Shown here piece by piece: positions 26,462-42,169 of a stretch of 64,000 bases of DNA; position 1 is the first letter of the stretch, and each line of letters begins with the position of its first letter. The stretch is from the NCBI RefSeq assembly GCF_023517795.1, contig NZ_CP082928.1:2542001-2606000 (forward strand), read 5' to 3'. The notes under the pieces are model-generated. The model saw only the letters and a program-made list of their open reading frames with translations, made no database searches and was not told where the DNA came from. The DNA is from Pseudomonas fulva (GTDB lineage Bacteria > Pseudomonadota > Gammaproteobacteria > Pseudomonadales > Pseudomonadaceae). The translations under genes and the position numbers were made by a program.

Positions 26462-27516
26462 GCCAATCCAGTGCAGCACGTATCGCCGTGATCGCCGACA
26501 CGTCGCTGCAGCGCCATGTGCTGCAGCAGGCCCTGAGCAGCAACGGCTATCAGGTGGTGCTCAACAGCGATCCGGGGCGCCTCGATGATGCGGCGTTGCA
26601 GGCTTGTGAAGCGGACCTGTGGCTGGTCGACCTGATGCAGTCCGATGACCTGCCGCTGATCGACACCCTGATGGCCGACGCCGAGGTGCCCGTGCTGTTC
26701 GGCGAGGGCCACGCGCCGGAGCGCAGTTCCGAACACTACCCGCGCTGGGAGCGCCGCCTGGTCGGCAAACTGAAGAAGCTGGTCGGCGATCCCGCCCTGG
26801 CCGCCGCGGATGGCGGCCTGGATGGCGTGCTGGCCGAAGCCCAGCGCCCCGGTCGCATCGAATTGCCGGCGCTGCTGGCCAACACACCGCTGCAGGCGGG
26901 TGAACCCGCCCGGCAGGTGTGGCTGCTGGCGGCCTCGCTGGGCGGGCCGGCGGCGGTCAAGGCGTTTCTCGACGCGCTGCCGGGCGGCCTGCCGGTGGCC
27001 TTCCTGTATGCCCAGCATATCGATCCCAGTTTCGAGGCCACTCTGCCCCAGGCCGTTGGCCGCCACAGCCAGTGGCGGGTCGGCACCGTACGTGATGGCG
27101 ACGCCCTGCGCTGCGGCGAAGTGGTGGTGGTGCCGATCAGCAACGAGCTGACCTTTGCCGATGACGGCGCCATGCGTGTCGCCAGTCGTTCCTGGCCGGA
27201 ACCCTACAGCCCGTCGATCGACCAGATGATGCTCAACCTGGCCCAGCGCTACGCCGCAGGCAGTGGCGTGATCGCCTTCAGTGGCATGGGCAGCGACGGC
27301 AGCGCCGCGGCCGCCTATGTGAAACGCCAGGGCGGCATCATCTGGACGCAGCGGGCCGAGAGTTGCGCCTGCTCGAGCATGCCCGACAGCCTGCGCGAGG
27401 GCGGCTACAGCAGTTTCACCGCCGATCCGCGGGAGCTGGCGGCGGCGCTGGTCGAGCACCTCGCCGAGCAATGCGTCGGTGATCGGCACTCTTCTCCTAC
27501 CTCGTTCGCTGTCTGA
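26458..27516 (+). CDS. chpB: CheB-type protein-glutamate methylesterase ChpB
   Basis: This 352-residue protein has an N-terminal receiver-like domain that looks degenerate (VIADTSLQRHVLQQ, WLVDLMQSDDLP) and a C-terminal methylesterase. Catalytic elements are the serine in AASLGGPAAVKAF, the histidine in LYAQHIDPS and the aspartate in FSGMGSDGS. It removes methyl groups added to PilJ by PilK. The ATG overlaps the chpA stop by 4 bp (ATGA), implying coupling; the earlier in-frame ATG at 26443 is inside chpA. Confidence 0.94.
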   Translation: MSQSSAARIAVIADTSLQRHVLQQALSSNGYQVVLNSDPGRLDDAALQACEADLWLVDLMQSDDLPLIDTLMADAEVPVLFGEGHAPERSSEHYPRWERRLVGKLKKLVGDPALAAADGGLDGVLAEAQRPGRIELPALLANTPLQAGEPARQVWLLAASLGGPAAVKAFLDALPGGLPVAFLYAQHIDPSFEATLPQAVGRHSQWRVGTVRDGDALRCGEVVVVPISNELTFADDGAMRVASRSWPEPYSPSIDQMMLNLAQRYAAGSGVIAFSGMGSDGSAAAAYVKRQGGIIWTQRAESCACSSMPDSLREGGYSSFTADPRELAAALVEHLAEQCVGDRHSSPTSFAV

Positions 27517-27528
27517 CAGGATGTTTTC

Positions 27529-27999
27529 ATGAGCCAAGCCGTCGTTACCCAGAACAGCGTCAGCAGCCTGACCGGTCTGGTCGTGCCGCTGGCCGATCGC
27601 GCGCTGCTACTGCCCAACGTGGCGGTGGCCGAGCTGATTCCCTATCGTGCGCCACCGGCCATGGCCGGCATGCCGGACTGGTTCCTCGGCCAGGTGGCCT
27701 GGCGCGACCTGAGTCTGCCGCTGCTCAGTTTCGAGGCCGCCAGTGGCGGTCAGCCGGTGGTGGGCAGCGGTGCCCGCATCGCCATCCTCAATGCCCTTGG
27801 CGGCCGTGCCAACGTCAAGTTCATCGCCCTGCTGGTCCAGGGCATTCCCCGATCCCTGCGGGTGACCGAGGACCTGCCGCGGGCTGACGTGGCACTGGCG
27901 CCCCTGGAGCTGGCTGCCGTGAAGATGGAGGATGCGGTGCTGCGCATTCCCGATCTGCAAGGGCTGGAGCAGTTGCTCGCCGATGCCGAGCTGATCTGA
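27529..27999 (+). CDS. chpC: CheW-like protein ChpC
   Basis: This 156-residue second CheW-domain adaptor of the Pil-Chp system links ChpA to additional receptors. Typical features are LVVPLADRALLLPNVAVAELI, WFLGQVAWRDLSLPLLSFE and a C-terminal helix. It is the last gene of the cluster here. In PAO1 chpD and chpE follow, but this genome goes straight into an opposite-strand cytochrome. Confidence 0.93.
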   Translation: MSQAVVTQNSVSSLTGLVVPLADRALLLPNVAVAELIPYRAPPAMAGMPDWFLGQVAWRDLSLPLLSFEAASGGQPVVGSGARIAILNALGGRANVKFIALLVQGIPRSLRVTEDLPRADVALAPLELAAVKMEDAVLRIPDLQGLEQLLADAELI

Positions 28000-28063
28000 C
28001 CGGCATCTGGTCAATACGCCGCGATCGATAGCAGCCGCTGGCATCTGCGTTGCGCGGGGAATC

Positions 28064-28588
28064 TCAGCTACGCCGCGGCAGCATCGCCCCCAGCACACCG
28101 TCGCGCAGCCGGTAGTGGTGCCAGAGCGCCATGCAGGCGTGGCCCAGAATCAGCGCGAACAGCAGGTACTTGGCCGTCAGATGAAACTGGCGTGCCAGGG
28201 CGCGGGTGCTGTCGGAGACCGGCAACGGATCGATGGTCAGCAGCCAGAACAGCTCCAGCTGGCGTTTGCCGAACAGCAGGCCACTCAGCGGCATCGCCAG
28301 CAGCAACAGGTACAGGGTGCCATGGGCCAGCTTGGCCGCCGAGCGCTGCCAGCGGGCGCTGTCCGCCAGCAACCGGGGGGCACCGTGCCGAGCACGCACC
28401 AGCAGGCGCAGCACGGTCAGCAGCAGAATGGTCAGGCCCAGGGATTTGTGCAGGGTGAACACCCCGCCGGTGCCGCCGAGCAGGTCGGCGACCAGATCCT
28501 GGGCATAAGGTAGCGACAGGGTGCAGATGACCAGCACGGCGCTGAGCCAGTGCAGCGCGATCTGGGTGCCCGAATAGCGGTCAGTCAT
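28064..28588 (-). CDS. Cytochrome b561 family protein
   Basis: This 174-residue di-heme inner-membrane cytochrome of the b561/CybB type has four membrane segments. Candidate heme histidines are in ALHWL, LHKSLGL, AHGTLYLL and GHACMALWHHY. It probably passes electrons between the quinone pool and a periplasmic acceptor. The start at 28588 (MTDRYSGTQIALHW) is the family start; the frame extending to 28651 is unconserved. It converges on chpC. Confidence 0.9.
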   Translation of the reverse strand: MTDRYSGTQIALHWLSAVLVICTLSLPYAQDLVADLLGGTGGVFTLHKSLGLTILLLTVLRLLVRARHGAPRLLADSARWQRSAAKLAHGTLYLLLLAMPLSGLLFGKRQLELFWLLTIDPLPVSDSTRALARQFHLTAKYLLFALILGHACMALWHHYRLRDGVLGAMLPRRS

Positions 28589-28701
28589 GGTTCGCTTCTC
28601 ATCATGCCCGCCAGGCGCGGGGCCACCTGCTGATGATAGCCAATTGCTCATGGATTTCTTGTGGCTTTGCGCGACTCACCGACAGGCTTAGCGGCGATGG
28701 G

Positions 28702-29421
28702 TCAGAAATCGCCCCACAGGTGCTGGGCCACGGCAAGGCCCGCAACCGGCGCGGTTTCCGTGCGCAGCACGCGTGGCCCCAGGCGGGCGGCGTGGAAGCC
28801 GGCGCCCTTGGCGTGTTCAACCTCGGCATCGGCCAGGCCGCCTTCGGGACCGATCAGGAAGGCCAGCGAAGCGGGTCTGGCATGGCTGCTCAGCGGCTCG
28901 GCAACGGGGTGCAGCACCAGCTTGAGATCCGCCTGGGTTTGCTGAAGCCAGTCATCCAGCGCGATGGGCGGATGAATCACGGGAACCACCGAGCGGCCAC
29001 ATTGTTCGCAGGCACTGATCGCCACCTGGCGCCAGTGGGCCATGCGTTTGTCGGTGCGTTCATCCTTTAGGCGCACCTCGCAGCGTGCGCTGACGATCGG
29101 GCTGATCTCCTGGGCGCCGAGCTCGGTGGCCTTCTGGATCGCCCAGTCCATGCGTTCACCGCGCGACAGGCCCTGGCCCAGGTGGACGTGCAGCGGCGAC
29201 TCGGGCTGCCCGGCGACCTGTTCGCGCAGCTCGACACGCACGGTTTTCTTGCCCACCTCGACCAGCTCGCCAAGAAACTCCTGGCCACTGCCATCGAACA
29301 GCTGCACCGCATCGCCCGCGGCATGACGCAGCACCCGGCCGATGTAATGGGCCTGGGCTTCGGGCAGTTCGTGCTGGCCAAGGGAAAGCGGGGCGTCGAT
29401 ATAGAAACGGGACAGGCGCAT
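28702..29421 (-). CDS. rsmE: 16S rRNA (uracil(1498)-N3)-methyltransferase
   Basis: This 239-residue SPOUT-class methyltransferase modifies U1498 of 16S rRNA. It has an N-terminal PUA-like domain (about 1-75) and a knotted SAM-binding C-terminus with FLIGPEGGLADAEVEHA and LGPRVLRTETAPVAGLAV. The product acts on the assembled 30S subunit. It lies 78 bp downstream of bioA on the same strand, as in other pseudomonads. Confidence 0.96.
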   Translation of the reverse strand: MRLSRFYIDAPLSLGQHELPEAQAHYIGRVLRHAAGDAVQLFDGSGQEFLGELVEVGKKTVRVELREQVAGQPESPLHVHLGQGLSRGERMDWAIQKATELGAQEISPIVSARCEVRLKDERTDKRMAHWRQVAISACEQCGRSVVPVIHPPIALDDWLQQTQADLKLVLHPVAEPLSSHARPASLAFLIGPEGGLADAEVEHAKGAGFHAARLGPRVLRTETAPVAGLAVAQHLWGDF

Positions 29422-29499
29422 AAGGGCTTCGGCTACGGCGGCGGGCTTTAGGCGTGCAGTCTACCGCTTGCAGCCGGCCGCCTGAAGCCCGCCGCCGTT

Positions 29500-30903
<1,404 letters not shown>

Positions 30904-31167
30904 CGAGTCGCTCTCCCAATTGTCAGCGGGCAAGCCTATCAGATGCGCGTGCCCGGGGTTTTTCGCGGTCCATCACCGCCGATCCGCTGGAAGCGACCGT
31001 TCAGGTATGGCGCATTGAACGGCATGAGGAAATCAGGGACCAAGCTCATTGGTCTCGGGAGGTGGCGCACAGCTATCGTCTTTCTCGATATTTCACAGCA
31101 ATAATTTCTGCTATTAGTCGATAGGTTTGTTGCTAATCTCTGTCCAACTCAACTCTGGAAGCAGGCC

Positions 31168-31713
31168 ATGCAGTGGCGTAACTCTACGTTCCGATACGGT
31201 CTCATCAGCGTTTCCCTGCATTGGCTGGTGGCCGTTGCGGTATTCGGTTTGTTCGCCCTCGGCTTCTGGATGGTCGGGCTGAGCTACTACAGCAGCTGGT
31301 ATCAGACGGCGCCGAACATCCACAAGAGCATCGGCATCCTGCTGTTCATGGTCATGCTGGCGCGCCTGCTGTGGCGCCTGGCCAGCCCGCCACCGCCAGC
31401 CCTGGCCGAGCACGGCCGGCTGACGCGGGTGGCCAGCAAGCTGGGGCATGGCTTCCTCTACCTGGGGCTGTTCGTGCTGATGACCTCCGGCTACCTGATC
31501 TCCACCGCCGATGGCCGTGGCATCAGCGTGTTCGGCTGGTTCGAAGTGCCGGCGAGCGTGACCAGCATCCCCAATCAGGGTGATGTTGCCGGCCTGATCC
31601 ATGAATACCTGGCCTGGGCTATCGTGATCTTTGCGGTCCTGCATGGCCTGGCTGCGTTGAAGCACCACTTCATCGACCGTGATCGCACCCTGTTGCGTAT
31701 CTTCGGGCGCTGA
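31168..31713 (+). CDS. Cytochrome b561 family protein (YceJ-like)
   Basis: This 181-residue four-helix cytochrome b561 has heme ligand candidates in [26 protein letters not shown] and [17 protein letters not shown]. It directly precedes a YceI-family gene with a 61-bp gap, matching the yceJ-yceI pair of enterobacteria, where the two are thought to work together in isoprenoid or quinol handling. The upstream 264 bp are AT-rich close to the start and probably hold the promoter. Confidence 0.9.
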   Translation: MQWRNSTFRYGLISVSLHWLVAVAVFGLFALGFWMVGLSYYSSWYQTAPNIHKSIGILLFMVMLARLLWRLASPPPPALAEHGRLTRVASKLGHGFLYLGLFVLMTSGYLISTADGRGISVFGWFEVPASVTSIPNQGDVAGLIHEYLAWAIVIFAVLHGLAALKHHFIDRDRTLLRIFGR

Positions 31714-31774
31714 TCTTCCTGCGGTTGCGGCGTTGCCCTGCAATGCCGTTCATTTCATCTCACAAGGAGTTCCC

Positions 31775-32353
31775 ATGTTGAAGAAGACTTTCGCTGCACT
31801 GGCGCTGGGTACCGCACTGCTGGGCGCCGGCCACGCAATGGCTGCCGATTACGCCATCGACAAGAAAGGCCAGCACGCCTTCGTCAATTTCAAGATCAGC
31901 CACCTGGGCTATAGCTGGCTGTACGGCACGTTCAAGGATTTCGACGGCTCCTTCACCTTCGACGAGAAGAACCCGGAAGCCAGCAAGGTCGAGGTAACCC
32001 TGAAGACCGAGAGCGTCGACACCAACCACGCCGAGCGCGACAAGCACATCCGCAGCGCCGACTTCCTCAACGTCAGCAAGAACCCGACCGCGACCTTCAA
32101 GTCCACCTCGGTCAAGTCGACCGGCGAGGGCACTGCCGACATCACCGGTGACCTGACCCTCAACGGCGTGACCAAGCCGGTGGTGATCGCCGCCAAATTC
32201 ATCGGCCAGGGCGACGACCCGTGGGGCGGCTACCGTGCCGGCTTCGAGGGCAGCACCAAGCTGAAGCTGAAAGACTTCAACATCGAGAAGGACCTGGGCC
32301 CGGCTTCGCAGGAAGTCGAGCTGATCATCTCCGTGGAAGGCGTACGCAAGTAA
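31775..32353 (+). CDS. YceI family periplasmic lipid-binding protein (PasP homologue)
   Basis: This 192-residue protein has a clear Sec signal ([23 protein letters not shown], cleavage near residue 23) and a YceI lipocalin-like barrel that binds isoprenoids. [30 protein letters not shown] and [12 protein letters not shown] are conserved. The locus corresponds to PA0423 of PAO1, described as the small protease PasP; protease activity is not evident from the sequence. AAGGAG lies 6 bp before the ATG. A strong terminator follows. Confidence 0.93.
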   Translation: MLKKTFAALALGTALLGAGHAMAADYAIDKKGQHAFVNFKISHLGYSWLYGTFKDFDGSFTFDEKNPEASKVEVTLKTESVDTNHAERDKHIRSADFLNVSKNPTATFKSTSVKSTGEGTADITGDLTLNGVTKPVVIAAKFIGQGDDPWGGYRAGFEGSTKLKLKDFNIEKDLGPASQEVELIISVEGVRK

Positions 32354-32369
32354 GCCCATAAAACAAAAA

Positions 32370-32396
32370 ACGCCGGCTCTGAGCCGGCGTTTTCGT
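32370..32396 (+). terminator. Bidirectional Rho-independent terminator between yceI and rhlE
   Basis: The stem CGCCGGCTC/GAGCCGGCG is flanked by AAAAAA on the left and TTTTCGTTT on the right. It can serve yceI (+) and the convergent helicase gene (-). Confidence 0.88.
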
Positions 32397-32446
32397 TTGT
32401 GTACCTGCTAAATACCCAGACCGCAGCCTGGGTATTCAGCCGGCCG

Positions 32447-34297
32447 TTACTCGCTGTCGCGGTTACGGGTCAGCAGCGCGGGCTTTTCGCCGCGAGGGCG
32501 GCTGCTGGGCAACTGATCGAGCTGTTCGGCGGTCGGCAGACGGTCGCTGCGCGAAGCCTTGTGCATGATGATCGGCTGCTTCTCGGGCGCGTCACGACGC
32601 GGGCCTTCACGACGGGGCAGCTCATCGCGATTCAGCGAAGTGGTGACGGTGTCACGCGCGCCACGGCCACGGTTGTCGCCGCCGCGGTTGCGACCGCCAC
32701 CTTGACCCTGGCTCTGACGTTTGCCGCCGCCATTGGCCCCACCACCACCGGTACGCGGGCCTTTGCCCTGACCACGTGGAGCCTGCCCAGCGCCGCCGCC
32801 GGCATTCTGTCCGTTGCCCTGGCGACGGCCACGGCCTTGCGGCTTGTTCTGGGTCGGCACGTAGTCGACACGGTTGCCGAAGTTGTCGATATCGTCATCG
32901 CGAAATTCATCCGGCGCGCGATCCGGTGGCAGGGCGGGAGCGCCTGCAGCCGGCGCAGGGCGTGCCTGGCTGCGTGGCTGCTGGCCGCGCGCCGGCTTGG
33001 CTTTGGCCTGGGGCTGGCTCTTCGCCTTGCCGCCATCCTTGCCCTTGTCGCGACGGCCGCCGTTCTGGCGCTCGCCTTCGGCCTTGGCACCACGCGGCTG
33101 ACGTGGTTTCTGCGGCTCACGCACTTCCGGGCGCTCGGCCTCGACCTTGCTGGCATCGAAGCCCATCAGATCGCCATCCGGGATCTTCTGCTTGGTCATC
33201 CGCTCGATGCTCTTGAGCAGCTTCTCTTCGTCCGGCGCGACCAGCGAGATCGCTTCGCCGCTACGGCCGGCACGACCGGTACGGCCGATGCGGTGCACGT
33301 AGTCTTCCTCGACGTTGGGCAGTTCGAAGTTGACCACGTGAGGCAACTGATCGATGTCCAGGCCGCGGGCGGCAATATCGGTGGCCACCAGGATGCGCAC
33401 CTTGTTGGCCTTGAAGTCGGCCAGGGCCTTGGTGCGCGCGTTCTGGCTCTTGTTGCCGTGAATCGCCGCGGCGGTCAGGCCATGCTTTTCCAGATACTCG
33501 GCCAGGCGGTTGGCGCCGTGCTTGGTTCGGGTGAAGACCAGCACCTGTTCCCAGGCGCCGGCGGTGACCAGGTGAGCGAGCAGGGCACGCTTGTGGCTGG
33601 CCGGCAGGCGGAACACGCGCTGCTCGATGCGCTCGACCGTGGTGTTCGGCGGCGTGACCTCGATGCGCTCGGGGTCATGCAGCAGCTTGCTGGCCAGGTC
33701 GGTGATGTCCTTGGAGAAGGTTGCCGAGAACAGCAGGTTCTGACGCTTGGCCGGCAGGCGGGCAAGAACCTTCTTCACGTCATGGATGAAGCCCATGTCG
33801 AGCATGCGGTCGGCTTCGTCCAGCACGAGGATTTCCACGTGGGACAGGTCGACGCTGCCTTGCCCGGCCAGGTCGAGCAGGCGGCCAGGGCAGGCGACCA
33901 GTACGTCGACGCCCTTGGCCAGGGCCTGCACTTGGGGGTTCATGCCAACGCCGCCGAAAATGCAGGCGCTGACGAATTTCAAATCGCGGGCATACAGCTT
34001 GAAGCTGTCATGCACCTGGGCAGCCAGTTCGCGCGTGGGGGTGAGCACCAGCACGCGGGGCTGCTTCGGGCCGTGGCGCTGTTCGCGATCCGGATGGCCG
34101 TTGGGGAACAGCCGCTCGAGGATCGGCAGGGCGAAGCCGCCGGTCTTACCTGTACCCGTCTGGGCCGCCACCATCAGGTCGCGACCTTGCAACGCGGCGG
34201 GGATGGCCCGCTGTTGCACCGGAGTGGGCTGGGTGTAGCCGGCGGCTTCGACCGCGCGGACCAAAGCCTCGGAGAGACCGAGGGAGGCAAAGGACAT
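32447..34297 (-). CDS. rhlE: DEAD-box ATP-dependent RNA helicase RhlE
   Basis: This 616-residue helicase has a Q motif ([14 protein letters not shown]), AQTGTGKT at 45-52, the DEAD box in [17 protein letters not shown], and motif [13 protein letters not shown]. After about residue 380 comes a roughly 230-residue basic tail rich in Arg, Gly, Gln and Ala, which should bind RNA non-specifically. It remodels structured RNA, such as ribosome precursors or degradosome substrates. MSFASLGLS at 34297 is the family start; the longer frame to 34462 is rejected. Confidence 0.95.
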   Translation of the reverse strand: MSFASLGLSEALVRAVEAAGYTQPTPVQQRAIPAALQGRDLMVAAQTGTGKTGGFALPILERLFPNGHPDREQRHGPKQPRVLVLTPTRELAAQVHDSFKLYARDLKFVSACIFGGVGMNPQVQALAKGVDVLVACPGRLLDLAGQGSVDLSHVEILVLDEADRMLDMGFIHDVKKVLARLPAKRQNLLFSATFSKDITDLASKLLHDPERIEVTPPNTTVERIEQRVFRLPASHKRALLAHLVTAGAWEQVLVFTRTKHGANRLAEYLEKHGLTAAAIHGNKSQNARTKALADFKANKVRILVATDIAARGLDIDQLPHVVNFELPNVEEDYVHRIGRTGRAGRSGEAISLVAPDEEKLLKSIERMTKQKIPDGDLMGFDASKVEAERPEVREPQKPRQPRGAKAEGERQNGGRRDKGKDGGKAKSQPQAKAKPARGQQPRSQARPAPAAGAPALPPDRAPDEFRDDDIDNFGNRVDYVPTQNKPQGRGRRQGNGQNAGGGAGQAPRGQGKGPRTGGGGANGGGKRQSQGQGGGRNRGGDNRGRGARDTVTTSLNRDELPRREGPRRDAPEKQPIIMHKASRSDRLPTAEQLDQLPSSRPRGEKPALLTRNRDSE

Positions 34298-34536
34298 GTG
34301 CAATCCTGTCTGGTGAGGGCGTGGCCCTATAGGTGTAGTGCCTGGCTTGAATCGCACGTGGGGCGTGCAATCCCGTCCGGTACTGCTGGCCACTGGGGGC
34401 AGCATCCGGGCGCAAGCCTGGCGGGAAGGCCCGAGTGTAACAGGATTGGCGGCATTGGGCACAACTTGCCGCCAATCGGTGTCGCGCTATCCCTTGTCAC
34501 TCGGGGGTTGCAGCGATTGGCCGGTGGCCTTGGCGA

Positions 34537-35283
34537 TCACTCGCCCTGCGCCTCGGCGTCCTCGCGTTTTACGGTTTTATGTTGATCTTCGCTGCTGCCC
34601 AGCTTCCAGTAACTGGAGATATACAGGTCCTTGCGGTCGACCTGGCGCTCCTCACGAAAGTGCTGGCGCAACGCGCGCATGCCGCTGAACTCACAGGCCG
34701 CCCAGATGCTCGGGCGCCCCGGCAGCCATTCCAGCTGACGCACCTGATCGACCAGCAATCGGCTGTTTTCGCCGGGACGGGGGTTGACCAGCCAGTGCAG
34801 CTCGACGCCTGCGGGGTGGCGCAGCGGCTGGATATCCTCGGCATCGATCACCTCGATGACGGCATGGCCGCGGGCGCCGGCCGGCAATTGCTCGAGGTTC
34901 ACGCTGATCGCCGGCAGGGCGGTCATGTCGCCGATCACCAGAAACCAGTCGGCGCTATTGTCGACCAGCTTCTTCGGCCCTGGCCCGCCAATGACGATAC
35001 GGTCGCCGGGCTTGGCGTCCCTGGCCCACTGCGAGGCCGGGCCGGCGTCCTCGTGCAGCACGAAATCGACGTCGAACTGGTCGGCGCGTTGCTGGCGCAC
35101 GGTATAGGTGCGCACCAGGTCCTTGTCGCTGCCGGGGGCCGAGAACATCAACTTGATATAGGCGCTTTGCTGATCATCGGGGAAGCTGTCGATCTCGCCG
35201 CCACCCAAGGTCACGCGCAGCATATGCGGGGTGACAAAGCGCGACGATATGACCTGCAGCGTGCGGGGAGCGGGACGTGCCAT
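34537..35283 (-). CDS. Siderophore-interacting protein (NAD(P)H ferric-siderophore reductase family)
   Basis: This 248-residue flavoprotein of the SIP/ViuB family releases iron from siderophores in the cytoplasm. [22 protein letters not shown] is the FAD-binding segment, and [12 protein letters not shown] and [20 protein letters not shown] mark the family. The last 30 or so residues (AEDREEQ-like, charged) are variable. No siderophore synthesis or uptake gene lies beside it. The start is set at 35283. Confidence 0.92.
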   Translation of the reverse strand: MARPAPRTLQVISSRFVTPHMLRVTLGGGEIDSFPDDQQSAYIKLMFSAPGSDKDLVRTYTVRQQRADQFDVDFVLHEDAGPASQWARDAKPGDRIVIGGPGPKKLVDNSADWFLVIGDMTALPAISVNLEQLPAGARGHAVIEVIDAEDIQPLRHPAGVELHWLVNPRPGENSRLLVDQVRQLEWLPGRPSIWAACEFSGMRALRQHFREERQVDRKDLYISSYWKLGSSEDQHKTVKREDAEAQGE

Positions 35284-35348
35284 GGTGGTCTCCAGAGCAG
35301 GTAAGTGGTAGTGCAGCGAGGGCTCGGCGCCCTCGCGCGGGGCGCTGC

Positions 35349-36722
35349 CTAGCTGACTACCCGGTAGCACGGCACGTAGGCCGAGCCGCCCGGCAGCTTC
35401 ATGCGGTGCTGCTCGACGAAGGCCTGCAGCAGGCGATCCAGGGGCTGCATGATGCTCTTGTCACCGCGCAGCTCGTAAGGGCCGTGCTCTTCGATCAGCT
35501 GGATACCGTGGGCCTTGACGTTGCCGGCGACGATGCCGGAGAAGGCGCGGCGCAGGTTGGCAGCCAGTTCGTGGGTCGGCTGCTCGCGGGTCAGGTTGAG
35601 GCCCGCCATGGCGTCGTGGGTCGGCTCGAACGGGTGCTGGAAGCTCTCGTCGATCTTCAGCAGCCAGTTGAAGTGGAAGGCGTCGTTGCGCTCGCGGCGG
35701 AACTGCTTGACCGCCTTGATGCCGGCCGCCATATGGCGGGCCACGGCAGCCGGGTCGTTGGGGATCAGCACGTAGCGGTTCTGCGCTTCGCGGCCCAGGG
35801 TGGCGCCGATGAAGTCGTGCAGCTGCTGCAGATAGGGCTCGGCGCTCTTCGGGCCGGTGAGCACCAGCGGGAAGGGCAGCTCGGCGTTGTCCGGGTGCAT
35901 GAGGATGCCCAGCAGATACAGGAATTCCTCCGCCGTGCCGGCGCCACCGGGGAAGATGATGATGCCGTGGCCGAGGCGCACGAAGGCTTCCAGGCGCTTT
36001 TCGATGTCCGGCAGGATCACCAGTTCGTTGACGATGGGGTTCGGCGCTTCGGCGGCGATGATGCCCGGCTCGGTCAGGCCCAGGTAGCGGGCGCCGAGGA
36101 TGCGCTGCTTGGCGTGGGAAATGGTGGCGCCCTTCATCGGCCCCTTCATCACGCCCGGGCCGCAGCCGGTGCACACGTCCAGGGCTCGCAGGCCCAGTTC
36201 GTGGCCGACCCTCTTGGTGTACTTGTATTCCTCGGTGCTGATCGAGTGGCCGCCCCAGCACACCACCATCTTCGGCTCGGCGCCGGCGCGCAGGGTGCGG
36301 GCGTTGCGCAGCAGGTGGAACACGTAATCGGTGAGGCCGCTGGAGCTGTCCACATCGACCCGCTTGTTCTCCAGCTCGCTCTGGGTGTAGACGATGTCGC
36401 GCAGGGCGCTGAACAGCATCTCGCGGGTGCTGGCGATCATCTCGCCATCGACGAAGGCATCGGCCGGCGCGTTGATCAGCTCCAGGCGGATACCGCGGTC
36501 CTGCTGGTGGATCTTCACTTCGAAGTCCGGGTAGGCCTCGAGGATGGTCTTGGCGTTGTCGCTGTGCGAGCCGGTGTTGAGGATCGCCAGGGCGCACTGG
36601 CGAAACAGCGCGTAGACGCTGCCCGAACCGGTTTCGCGCAGCTGCTGGACTTCACGCTGGGAGAGGGTTTCCAGGCTGCCTTTCGGCGACACCGAGGCGT
36701 TGATTTTCTGGCGAGTGAGCAT
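35349..36722 (-). CDS. ppnN: Pyrimidine/purine nucleotide 5'-monophosphate nucleosidase PpnN (YgdH)
   Basis: This 457-residue LOG-fold nucleosidase cleaves nucleoside monophosphates to base and ribose phosphate and is activated by (p)ppGpp in E. coli. The Rossmann motif FPGGAGTAEEFLYLLGIL and VCTGCGPGVMKGPMKGA are diagnostic. An N-terminal regulatory domain (about 1-140) and a C-terminal domain complete it. MLTRQKINASVSPKGSLETL at 36722 is the family start. Confidence 0.95.
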   Translation of the reverse strand: MLTRQKINASVSPKGSLETLSQREVQQLRETGSGSVYALFRQCALAILNTGSHSDNAKTILEAYPDFEVKIHQQDRGIRLELINAPADAFVDGEMIASTREMLFSALRDIVYTQSELENKRVDVDSSSGLTDYVFHLLRNARTLRAGAEPKMVVCWGGHSISTEEYKYTKRVGHELGLRALDVCTGCGPGVMKGPMKGATISHAKQRILGARYLGLTEPGIIAAEAPNPIVNELVILPDIEKRLEAFVRLGHGIIIFPGGAGTAEEFLYLLGILMHPDNAELPFPLVLTGPKSAEPYLQQLHDFIGATLGREAQNRYVLIPNDPAAVARHMAAGIKAVKQFRRERNDAFHFNWLLKIDESFQHPFEPTHDAMAGLNLTREQPTHELAANLRRAFSGIVAGNVKAHGIQLIEEHGPYELRGDKSIMQPLDRLLQAFVEQHRMKLPGGSAYVPCYRVVS

Positions 36723-36925
36723 GCAGGCTTCCCGTGGTAGCGCGACAACTCGAGCCGATCCTGGCTGATCGCGCATTGATGAATTCGCACCCGGCGGTCA
36801 TGCCCCCTGTCGGGGTATCCGGGCGGCTGTACTGTCGACCAGCAAAGGGCTTCGGGTCAACGGGTACAGGGCTGACAGGTCGATCCAACTTGCCAATGCA
36901 GTGGATTTCGTCGCCTGGTAGGAAA

Positions 36926-36960
36926 GAAAAAGGCCGCGAAAGTTCGCTCTTTCGCGGCCT
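36926..36960 (-). terminator. Rho-independent terminator of the ahcY-metF operon
   Basis: On the minus strand AGGCCGCGAA ... TTCGCGGCCT is followed by TTTTCTTTCC, 8 bp after the metF stop codon. Confidence 0.88.
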
Positions 36961-36967
36961 TGGCGTA

Positions 36968-37810
36968 TCAGCCCTGCAGGTTCTTCCACACCGCCAGGCT
37001 GGGGGCGGCCTGGTTGAGGGTATAGAAGTGCAGGCCGGGTGCGCCACCAGCGATCAGGCGTTCGCACAGGCCGGTGATCATCTCTTCGCCGAAGCGCTGG
37101 ATGCTCGGGGTGTCGTCGCCATAGGCTTCCAGCTGCTTGCGCACCCAGCGTGGCAGCTCGGCGCCGCAGGCATCGGAGAAGCGCGCCAGCTTGCTGTAGT
37201 TGGTGATCGGCATGATGCCCGGGATTACCGGGATATCCACGCCCAGCTTGCGCACGCGCTCGACGAAGTAGAAGTAGCAGTCGGCGTTGAAGAAGTACTG
37301 GGTGATCGCGCTGTCTGCGCCGGCCTTGGCCTTGCGCACGAAGTTGGCGATATCGTCCTCGAAATTGCGAGCCTGGGGGTGCATCTCCGGGTAGGCCGCC
37401 ACTTCGATATGGAAGTGATCGCCGGTTTCGCTGCGAATCAGCTCGACCAGGTCGTTGGCGTGGCGCAGCTCGCCGCTGGACATGCCCATGCCTGACGGCA
37501 GGTCGCCGCGCAGGGCGACGATACGGTTGATGCCCTTGCTCTTGTACAGGTTGAGCAGCTCGACCAACTCGGCCTTGCTGTCGCCAACGCAGGACAGGTG
37601 CGGCGCGGTCGGCACCTTCACTTCACTGTCGAGCTGCAGCACGGTATTGAGGGTGCGGTCGCGGGTGGAACCACCGGCGCCGTAGGTGCAGGAGAAGAAG
37701 TCCGGGCTGTAGCCGGCCAGCTCTCGCGCGGTGTTCAGCAGTTTCTCGTGTCCGGCATCGGTCTTCGTCGGGAAGAACTCGAAGCTGACGTTGGGGCGTT
37801 TCTGAGACAT
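36968..37810 (-). CDS. metF: Methylenetetrahydrofolate reductase
   Basis: This 280-residue TIM-barrel flavoenzyme makes 5-methyl-THF, the methyl donor for methionine synthase. MSQKRPNVSFEFFPTKTD, PHLSCVGDSK, RNFEDDIANFV and GIMPITNYSKLARF are typical. It follows ahcY by 56 bp on the same strand and precedes a terminator, so it is most likely co-transcribed with ahcY under the upstream SAH riboswitch. Confidence 0.97.
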   Translation of the reverse strand: MSQKRPNVSFEFFPTKTDAGHEKLLNTARELAGYSPDFFSCTYGAGGSTRDRTLNTVLQLDSEVKVPTAPHLSCVGDSKAELVELLNLYKSKGINRIVALRGDLPSGMGMSSGELRHANDLVELIRSETGDHFHIEVAAYPEMHPQARNFEDDIANFVRKAKAGADSAITQYFFNADCYFYFVERVRKLGVDIPVIPGIMPITNYSKLARFSDACGAELPRWVRKQLEAYGDDTPSIQRFGEEMITGLCERLIAGGAPGLHFYTLNQAAPSLAVWKNLQG

Positions 37811-37866
37811 GACGATTCCTTCGGGCTACGCCGCGCAGGTCTTGGCCCTGCGCGGCGTACCGCCTA

Positions 37867-40150
<2,284 letters not shown>

Positions 40151-40271
40151 GTGCGTGCGCATCCGACGGTGATGGTCGGCGCATGGCAAGGCCACGCAGG
40201 TCCAGTTGCCGGATAGAGCCAGCCGCAGGTTGCGCCGGCCTGGTCCGGACGACCGACCTGCTGCTTCGTGC

Positions 40272-42083
<1,812 letters not shown>

Positions 42084-42169
42084 CTAAAGTCCGCGCCCCC
42101 GCACACCAAATGGATTTGCCCGGCGGCGGGGTGTATTGCCGGGCCTCATCTCTGGAGGTCTAGAGTCCC

